Of a DNA stretch of 64,000 nt, positions 58,943 through 64,000 are shown one piece after another; position 1 is the stretch's first letter, and each line of letters begins with the position of its first letter. The DNA comes from Pseudomonadota bacterium (GTDB taxonomy: Bacteria; Pseudomonadota; Alphaproteobacteria; Micropepsales; Micropepsaceae). The notes beneath the pieces are model-generated. The model searched no databases. It saw nothing but the letters and a program-made list of their open reading frames with translations, and was not told the origin of the DNA. A program made the translations under genes and the position numbers. Location of the stretch: contig JAFEEQ010000013.1 in assembly GCA_018241025.1 (NCBI GenBank), positions 173,886-237,885 on the forward strand, written 5' to 3'.

Positions 58943-59800
58943 ATGACGATCATCAAAGGCAAACCGCGCGATCTCGGCGACGGGTTTCATGTCAGCCGCA
59001 TATTGCCGGCGATCGAGCAGCGCGCGGTCGGGCCGTTCGTGTTCTTCGACTATTTCGGGCCGGTGGAATTCGCGCCCGGCAAGGGCATCGATGTGCGGCC
59101 GCATCCGCATATCGGACTGGCGACGGTAACCTATCTGTTCGAAGGCTCGCAGATGCATCGCGACACGCTGGGCTCGGTGCAGGAGATCCAGCCGGGCGAC
59201 GTGAACTGGATGACCGCGGGGCGCGGCATCGCGCATTCGGAGCGCACGGGCCCGGAGGTGCGGGCGCGCGGGCATCGCATGCACGGCATCCAGAGTTGGG
59301 TCGGATTGCCGGAGGCCGATCAGGAGGTCGCGCCCTCGTTCCAGCATGCCGCGTCGCGCGATCTGCCGATGGCGGAGCGTGACGGCGTGAAGCTCAAGAT
59401 CGTAACGGGAGAGGCGTTCGGTCTGAAATCGCCAGTGAAGACGTTCTCGCCGATCTTCTATGTCGATGCGCAGTTCGCCGATGGCACGTCGCTGGAGGTC
59501 GCGCCGGAGTATGAGGAGCGCGCGGCTTTCGTGGTCGGCGGCGAAATCGAGATCGATGGCGAGCGCCATGGCGACGGGACCATGATCCTGTTGCGCCCGG
59601 GCGAGACCGCGACGCTGCGCGCCGCGAAAGCGGGACGGGTGATGCTGCTCGGCGGTGCGCCGCTCGGCACGCGGCATCTATGGTGGAATTTCGTCGCTTC
59701 CTCGAAGGAGCGCATCGAACAGGCGAAGAGCGACTGGAAGGCCGGGCGCTTCGGCACCATCCCCGGCGACGACAAGGAATTCATCCCCCTGCCCGAATGA
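58943..59800 (+). CDS. pirin family protein
   Basis: 285 residues, bicupin. RDLGDGFHVSRILPAIEQRAVGPFVFFDYFGPVEFAPGKGIDVRPHPHIGLATVTYLFEG contains the metal-binding His motif (RPHPHIG) and DVNWMTAGRGIAHSERTGPE the other ligands. Pirins act as quercetinases or redox sensors. Start supported by family N-terminus; first of the pirin-CMD-AKR group. Confidence 0.93.
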   Translation: MTIIKGKPRDLGDGFHVSRILPAIEQRAVGPFVFFDYFGPVEFAPGKGIDVRPHPHIGLATVTYLFEGSQMHRDTLGSVQEIQPGDVNWMTAGRGIAHSERTGPEVRARGHRMHGIQSWVGLPEADQEVAPSFQHAASRDLPMAERDGVKLKIVTGEAFGLKSPVKTFSPIFYVDAQFADGTSLEVAPEYEERAAFVVGGEIEIDGERHGDGTMILLRPGETATLRAAKAGRVMLLGGAPLGTRHLWWNFVASSKERIEQAKSDWKAGRFGTIPGDDKEFIPLPE

Positions 59801-59807
59801 GGACGAC

Positions 59808-60179
59808 ATGATACGCGATTGGCGAGAGTACAAAGGACAGATCACCGGCGCGGTGCGCGAAATCGGCACCAGCGATCCGGAACTGGTGAAGGCCTATGCG
59901 CAGTTCCATCACGCGACATCGGCATCGAAGCATCTCGACACCAAGACGCGCGAACTGATCGCGCTGGCCGTGGCGGTGACGCTGCGCTGCGACGGCTGCA
60001 TCAACGCGCATAGCGAGGCGGCGGTACGCGCCGGCGCGACGAAGGACGAGGTCACCGAGGCTCTTGGTGTCGCGGTGATGGTGAATGCCGGCGCGACGAT
60101 GGTCTACTCGGCGCATGTCGTCGATGCGTTCAACACCTATTCCCAACCTGCACCTGCGAAGAGCGAGACGACGTCATGA
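59808..60179 (+). CDS. carboxymuconolactone decarboxylase (AhpD-like) family protein
   Basis: 123 residues: HHATSASKHLDTKTRELIALAVAVTLRCDGCINAHSEAAVRAGATKDEVTEALGVAVMV. The CDGC-x-x-H motif is the AhpD-type redox active site, so peroxide or thiol chemistry is more likely than lactone decarboxylation. 7 bp after the pirin gene; ATGA overlap with the aldo/keto reductase. Confidence 0.92.
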   Translation: MIRDWREYKGQITGAVREIGTSDPELVKAYAQFHHATSASKHLDTKTRELIALAVAVTLRCDGCINAHSEAAVRAGATKDEVTEALGVAVMVNAGATMVYSAHVVDAFNTYSQPAPAKSETTS

Positions 60180-61216
60180 AGTACAAGCAGCTTGGCCAGA
60201 CCGGCCTCTACGTCTCCGAAATCTGCCTCGGCACGATGACCTTCACCGGCGAGAACAAGCCGGGCGGAATCTGGGCCGGGATCGGCGACGTCAACCAGAA
60301 GCTTGCGACGGAGATCGTCGAGAAATCGGTCGCGGCCGGTGTGAACTTCCTCGATACCGCGGATGTTTATTCGGCGGGGCAGTCGGAGCGGCTCACGGGA
60401 CAAGCGATCAAGGACCTGGGGCTGAAGCGTTCTTCGGTCGTGATCGCGACCAAGTGCTATGGCCGCATGGGGCCTGGGCCGAACGATATCGGCGCCTCGC
60501 GCGGACACATCATGGACTCGGTTTCGCGCAGCCTGGAGCGGCTCGGCACCGACCACATCGATCTCTATCAGATCCATGCCAGCGACGCGGTCACGCCGGT
60601 CGAAGAGACCATGCGCGCACTCGACGACCTCACACGCCAGGGCATGGTGCGTTATGTCGGCTGTTCCAACTGGCAGGCGTGGAAGGTGATGAAGGCGAAC
60701 GGAATCTCGGCCGCGCGCGGCTGGGCGCGGATGGAGACGATCCAGTCCTACTACTCGATCGCCGGGCGCGATCTGGAGCGCGAGATCGTGCCGATGATGG
60801 CGGACCAGAAGGTCGGCCTGATGGTGTGGTCGCCGCTTGCGGGTGGTCTGCTTTCGGGCAAGTTCGGGCCGGGCTCGAACGGGCCGGAGGGGTCGCGGCG
60901 CACGGCGTTCGACTTCCCGCCGGTGAACCGCGACCGCGCCTGGGCCTGCGTCGATGCGATGCGCGCGATCGGCGACAAGCACGGCGCGAGCGTGGCGCGC
61001 GTGGCGCTGGCCTATGTGCTGCACAAGCCTTTCGTGATGAGCGTTATCATCGGCGCCAAGAACACCGAGCAGCTCGACGACAATCTGGAAGCGGCGAAGC
61101 TCGAACTCTCGGCGGCGGAGATGAAGACGCTCGACGAGGTCAGCGCATTGCCACCGGAATATCCGGGCTGGATGCTGGCGCGGCAGAGCGCGGAACGCGT
61201 GCCGCAGCCGAAGTGA
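60176..61216 (+). CDS. aldo/keto reductase
   Basis: 346 residues, NADPH-dependent TIM-barrel reductase: MKYKQLGQTGLYVSEICLGTMTFTGE, NFLDTADVYSAGQSERL (catalytic Asp-Tyr), VIATKCYGRMGPGPND, IDLYQIHASDAVTPVEETM and MSVIIGAKNTEQLDDNL (NADP loop). Substrate unknown. Next to pirin and CMD genes suggests aldehyde or oxidant stress. Confidence 0.94.
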   Translation: MKYKQLGQTGLYVSEICLGTMTFTGENKPGGIWAGIGDVNQKLATEIVEKSVAAGVNFLDTADVYSAGQSERLTGQAIKDLGLKRSSVVIATKCYGRMGPGPNDIGASRGHIMDSVSRSLERLGTDHIDLYQIHASDAVTPVEETMRALDDLTRQGMVRYVGCSNWQAWKVMKANGISAARGWARMETIQSYYSIAGRDLEREIVPMMADQKVGLMVWSPLAGGLLSGKFGPGSNGPEGSRRTAFDFPPVNRDRAWACVDAMRAIGDKHGASVARVALAYVLHKPFVMSVIIGAKNTEQLDDNLEAAKLELSAAEMKTLDEVSALPPEYPGWMLARQSAERVPQPK

Positions 61217-61416
61217 GAGCACGCTATTGGCGGATCGCGCTGGGCGGCCTCGGCGCCGGCGCGATCCTGCTCGGCTTCGTCTGGATCGGACGCGGAACGG
61301 AGTGGTTCGTCTGGCCGGCGGACAGTTTCATGGCCGGCGAGACGATGTGGGCGTGGCGTGGGCTGGCGCTGATTGCGATGGGCGGGGCGATGGTTTGGGG
61401 TGCGCGGCGATTTTGA
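61213..61416 (+). CDS. small two-helix membrane protein
   Basis: 67 residues (VRARYWRIALGGLGAGAILLGFVWIG.. and ..MWAWRGLALIAMGGAMVWGARRF). The GTG at 61213 overlaps the aldo/keto reductase stop (GTGA), the only start option that avoids reading through the upstream gene. No family recognised. Followed by a type 1 palindromic repeat. Confidence 0.65.
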   Translation: MRARYWRIALGGLGAGAILLGFVWIGRGTEWFVWPADSFMAGETMWAWRGLALIAMGGAMVWGARRF

Positions 61417-61419
61417 ACT

Positions 61420-61473
61420 TCCCCACCCGACGTTCGCTTCGCTCACGTCGACCTCCCCACGATGGGGAGGTGA
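61420..61473. repeat. palindromic repeat, type 1, full copy before gshA stop
   Basis: CCCCACC, stem 1 CGACGT..ACGTCG and stem 2 CCTCCCCA-CGA-TGGGGAGG, then GTGA. Stem 1 differs from the copy at 12419 at paired positions on both arms (CGACAC/GTGTCG there). It ends at 61473, one base before the gshA stop codon. Confidence 0.88.
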
Positions 61474-62838
61474 CTAAAGAAAGTTGTACTCCACGAACAG
61501 CCGCGACAGGTCCTTGTTCCATGGGCCGTAGTAGTTCTTGAGCAGCTCTTCGGCGCGGCTGTAGCCGCGGGAGACGAGTTCGCGTAGCGGATTCAAAAAT
61601 CCATCCTCGCTCATGCCGCCGCTGTCGAGTGCGGCGCGGCGTTTGAGGCCGGCCGACGAGATCTCCAGCATGCGGTGCGCGAGCGCGTGGACCGTGGTGT
61701 TGCGGAACGGCGTCTTGAAGCCCTGCTTCGGAACGCTGTCGCGCATCTGCTGGCGCTCTTCGGCGGTCCAGTCCTTGACCATGTCCCAGGCGGCGTCGAG
61801 CGCGACCTGATCGTAGTAGATGCCGACCCAGAGCGCCGGCATGCCGCAGATGCGGCGCCACTGACCGCAATCGGCGCCGCGCATCTCGAGGAATTTCTTG
61901 AGGCGGACTTCGGGGAAGATCGTCGTGAGATGATCGGCCCAGTCGGACATCGACGGCTCGATGTGTTTCACTTCCGGAATCCGGCGCGCAAGGAAGTCGC
62001 GGAAGCTCTTGCCGGCGACGTCGATGTACTGGCCGTCGCGGTAGACGAAGTACATCGGCACGTCGAGCGCGTAATCGACATAGCGCTCGAAGCTCATGCC
62101 GTCCTCGAACACCCAGGGCAGCATGCCCGAGCGCGCATTGTCGACATCGGTCCAGACCTGCGAGCGGTAGGAGAGGAAGCCGTTGGGGCGGCCTTCGCGG
62201 AACGGGGAGTTGGCGAGCAGCGCGGTCGCGACCGGCTGGAGCGCGAGGCCGACGCGGAATTTCTTGATCATGTCGGCTTCGGATTCGAAGTCGAGATTCA
62301 CCTGCACGGTGCAGGTGCGGAACATCATCTCGTGGCCGTAGCCGCCGACCTTCGGCATGTAGCGCCGCATGATCTTGTAGCGGCCCTTGGGCATCTGGTG
62401 GGTCTCGTCCATCGACCAGGTGGGCGCGAAACCGAGACCGATAACGCCGACTTTCATTTCGTTGGCGACCTCGCGCACCTGTTCGAGATGCGTGTTCACC
62501 TCTGCGCAGGTCTCATGCACGGTCTTGAGCGGCGCGCCGGAAAGCTCGAACTGGCCGCCGGGCTCGAGGCTGAGCGAGGCCTTGTTCTGGGTCAGGCCGA
62601 TGATGTTCTCGCCTTCGAGGACGGGCTCCCAACCGAAACGCTTCATGCCTTCGAGAAGCTGACGGATGCCGGGCGTGGTCGCATAGTCGAGCGGCTTATG
62701 ATCCTTGAGGTCGTAGACGAATTTTTCGTGCTCGGTGCCGATGCGCCATTCGGATTTCGGCTTGCAGCCGTCCGAGAGGTGGCGGACGAGGTCGTCCTTC
62801 GACTCGATCAGTCCGCCGGCAGACTGCGGGATGGACAT
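61474..62838 (-). CDS. gshA: glutamate-cysteine ligase (plant/alphaproteobacterial type)
   Basis: 454 residues; first step of glutathione synthesis. Segments: IESKDDLVRHLSDGCKPKSEWRIGTEHEKFVYD, ASLSLEPGGQFELSGAPLKTVHETCAEVNTHL, GFAPTWSMDETHQMPKGRYKIMRRYMP and CTVQVNLDFESEADMIKKFRVGLALQPVATALLANSPF. ATG at 62838 with GGGGAAGAG upstream. Convergent with the small membrane gene, divergent from the second ArsR gene. Confidence 0.95.
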   Translation of the reverse strand: MSIPQSAGGLIESKDDLVRHLSDGCKPKSEWRIGTEHEKFVYDLKDHKPLDYATTPGIRQLLEGMKRFGWEPVLEGENIIGLTQNKASLSLEPGGQFELSGAPLKTVHETCAEVNTHLEQVREVANEMKVGVIGLGFAPTWSMDETHQMPKGRYKIMRRYMPKVGGYGHEMMFRTCTVQVNLDFESEADMIKKFRVGLALQPVATALLANSPFREGRPNGFLSYRSQVWTDVDNARSGMLPWVFEDGMSFERYVDYALDVPMYFVYRDGQYIDVAGKSFRDFLARRIPEVKHIEPSMSDWADHLTTIFPEVRLKKFLEMRGADCGQWRRICGMPALWVGIYYDQVALDAAWDMVKDWTAEERQQMRDSVPKQGFKTPFRNTTVHALAHRMLEISSAGLKRRAALDSGGMSEDGFLNPLRELVSRGYSRAEELLKNYYGPWNKDLSRLFVEYNFL

Positions 62839-63011
62839 GCGGCGCTCTTCCCCGCGCGGGGAAACCCCCACGCCCTAGTGTGAATTCTGAATTGCTCGTT
62901 CAGTTGTCGCTTACATAGGGGCAGGCCAACCTTGCCACAAGCGGGGCCGGCGCGGGCGGCGGCGAACGAAATGGCATGGCGACCGTTGATGTCCTTATTA
63001 TTTTCGACTTT

Positions 63012-63023
63012 ACTTAATTAAGT
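63012..63023. promoter_or_regulatory. palindrome upstream of ArsR-SRPBCC operon
   Basis: ACTTAATTAAGT, a perfect 12-bp palindrome 20 bp before the ArsR ATG, in an AT-rich stretch (62995-63040). Winged-helix ArsR repressors bind such short inverted repeats over their own promoters. Confidence 0.5.
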
Positions 63024-63043
63024 TCCTGCTACATTATTTTGGG

Positions 63044-63340
63044 ATGAACGGTTTGACCGCCCTCGCCGACCCGACCCGCCAGCAGATCGTGAAGATGCTG
63101 GCCAAGGGCGCGCTTTCGTCGGGCGATATCGCACGCCGCTTCGACATGACACCGCCGGCGGTCTCGCAGCATCTGAAAACGCTGCGCGAGGCGAAGCTCG
63201 TGACGGTGCGGGCAGTGGCACAGAAGCGGTTCTACGAGCTCGATCCGGCGGGTATCGGTGAGGTTGCGGCATTCGTGGATGAGCTGCGGCGTTTCTGGGC
63301 CGGCAAGTTCGATGCGCTTGAAGCGGAGCTGAAGAAATGA
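63044..63340 (+). CDS. ArsR-family transcriptional regulator
   Basis: 98 residues, essentially one winged helix: LTALADPTRQQIVKMLAKGALSSGDIARRFDMTPPAVSQHLKTLREAKLVTVRAVAQKRFYELDPAGIGEV. No metal-binding cysteines. TTTTGGG precedes the ATG. Coupled to the SRPBCC gene by ATGA overlap; same plan as the 4.0-4.4 kb locus without the VOC gene. Confidence 0.9.
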   Translation: MNGLTALADPTRQQIVKMLAKGALSSGDIARRFDMTPPAVSQHLKTLREAKLVTVRAVAQKRFYELDPAGIGEVAAFVDELRRFWAGKFDALEAELKK

Positions 63341-63846
63341 GCGACAAGGGCGAATTCACGAAGCTCGATGGTGTCGTCTTCCGGCGCACCCTCCCCGGCC
63401 CGATCGAACGGGTGTGGAGCTTCATCACAGAGCCGGGGCATCTGCCAGCGTGGTTCGGCGAGAACAGTTCGATCGAGCCGCAGCAGGGCGGACGCGTGAG
63501 CCTGATGGGCGGGCATATCCGCGGGTTGGTCACGCAATGGCAGCCGCCTAGAAAGCTCGTCTATACGTGGAATGTGTTCGGGCCGGACGATGCGGCGGAC
63601 GCGGTGTCGAAATTTCCGGAATCCTATCCGACGTTTGAGCTGGAAGCGGCGGGCAGCGAGGTGACGCTGACCTTCACCCACTTCCCGGTGCTCGAGCGCT
63701 TCGTGCCGCAGAATGCGATGGGCTGGCACACGATGCTCGACATTCTGGTGGCCGGGTTGCGCGGCGACTCGGTCAAGCCGCGGCTGGAATATATGCGGAA
63801 GAATGCGGCGCTCTACGGCGTGGATTTGAACAACCTGGCAGGGTGA
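63337..63846 (+). CDS. SRPBCC (AHSA1-like) domain protein
   Basis: 169 residues: GVVFRRTLPGPIERVWSFITEPGHLPAWFGENSSIEPQQGGRVSLMGGHIRGLVTQWQPPRKLVYTWNVFGP...EVTLTFTHFPVLERFVPQNAMGWHTMLDILVAGLRG, complete for the AHSA1 family. Ligand unknown. Only modest similarity by eye to the 3549-4031 protein beyond the family signature. Confidence 0.9.
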   Translation: MSDKGEFTKLDGVVFRRTLPGPIERVWSFITEPGHLPAWFGENSSIEPQQGGRVSLMGGHIRGLVTQWQPPRKLVYTWNVFGPDDAADAVSKFPESYPTFELEAAGSEVTLTFTHFPVLERFVPQNAMGWHTMLDILVAGLRGDSVKPRLEYMRKNAALYGVDLNNLAG

Positions 63847-63848
63847 CG

Positions 63849-63898
63849 TCCCTACCCGATCTTCGCTTCGCTCAGATCGACCTCCCCACGATGGGGAT
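63849..63898. repeat. palindromic repeat, type 1, 3'-truncated copy
   Basis: CCCTACC, stem 1 CGATCT..AGATCG and stem 2 truncated after CCTCCCCA-CGA-TGGGGA. Begins 3 bp after the SRPBCC stop. Stem 1 again differs by paired changes. Confidence 0.8.
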
Positions 63899-63949
63899 CG
63901 TTGCAAAATTGTGGATTGATGATTCATTTGGTGTCGGGAGGCTATCTCG

Positions 63950-64000
63950 ATGCAGCAGGTTTTTGGTGGTGGCTGGCTGTCGCCGAAGGTTGGTCAGAAC
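63950..64000 (+). CDS. start of an unidentified gene, cut by window edge
   Basis: MQQVFGGGWLSPKVGQN is open to the window end. GGGAGG lies 8 bp before the ATG, a good ribosome site, and the position follows the repeat and an AT-rich stretch (63900-63925) that could hold a promoter. Too short to identify. Confidence 0.45.
   Translation, partial: MQQVFGGGWLSPKVGQN

Overview
The window is about 64 kb of GC-rich bacterial DNA from an alphaproteobacterium. The evidence is a complex I accessory subunit of the NDUFA12 family, split glycine decarboxylase genes gcvPA/gcvPB, a ctaC-ctaD-ctaB-ctaE cytochrome oxidase operon running into SURF1, thrC, an M16 peptidase and a GNAT gene, a DUF2155 gene beside aat, the plant-type glutamate-cysteine ligase, and NrdJ as the ribonucleotide reductase. 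Genus cannot be fixed from this; a Caulobacterales/Micropepsaceae-like chromosome would fit. Nothing looks like a prophage, plasmid, transposon or CRISPR array. Most genes are housekeeping, closely packed and often coupled by ATGA or TAATG overlaps.

Layout: 1-6.3 kb is all on the minus strand: a cytochrome c/multicopper oxidase pair, a VOC-ArsR-SRPBCC operon and a gamma-glutamyltransferase-like lipoprotein. 6.4-8.6 kb holds an M48 peptidase and a DsbA-like oxidoreductase. 8.6-11.4 kb holds an EamA transporter, vapBC and a fused thiS-thiG under a TPP riboswitch. 11.4-19.4 kb is aroQ-accB-accC, then eutBC, DoxX and small genes, then aat, DUF2155, mlaD and NDUFA12. 20.0-25.3 kb is nrdJ with a structured leader and an unexplained block of hairpin modules downstream. 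25.3-28.3 kb has small secreted or hypothetical proteins. 28.3-33.2 kb is the glycine cleavage operon gcvT-gcvH-gcvPA-gcvPB under a tandem glycine riboswitch. 33.3-39.2 kb has a MazEF/ChpBS-type toxin-antitoxin pair, argS, a CDGSH protein, thrB-rnhA, a peroxiredoxin and yqgE. 39.2-45.5 kb is an EAL phosphodiesterase, a GNAT, an M16 peptidase and thrC. 45.6-51.7 kb is SURF1 and the aa3-type oxidase operon. 51.9-64 kb has tldD-MFS, a phospholipase D-like protein, ccdAB and small enzymes, pirin-CMD-aldo/keto reductase, gshA and a second ArsR-SRPBCC pair.

How the parts work together: RNA-level control is prominent (TPP, tandem glycine and a probable nrdJ leader switch). Three type II toxin-antitoxin loci lie within 48 kb. 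At least four kinds of intergenic palindromic repeat sit exactly at gene edges, in one case supplying a Shine-Dalgarno sequence and in another a stop codon. The strongest candidates for something undescribed are the nrdJ leader with two mutually exclusive folds (20.36-20.55 kb) and the hairpin-TGAARCGG block (24.7-25.14 kb). Statements about families come from recognising motifs by eye; no database search was possible.
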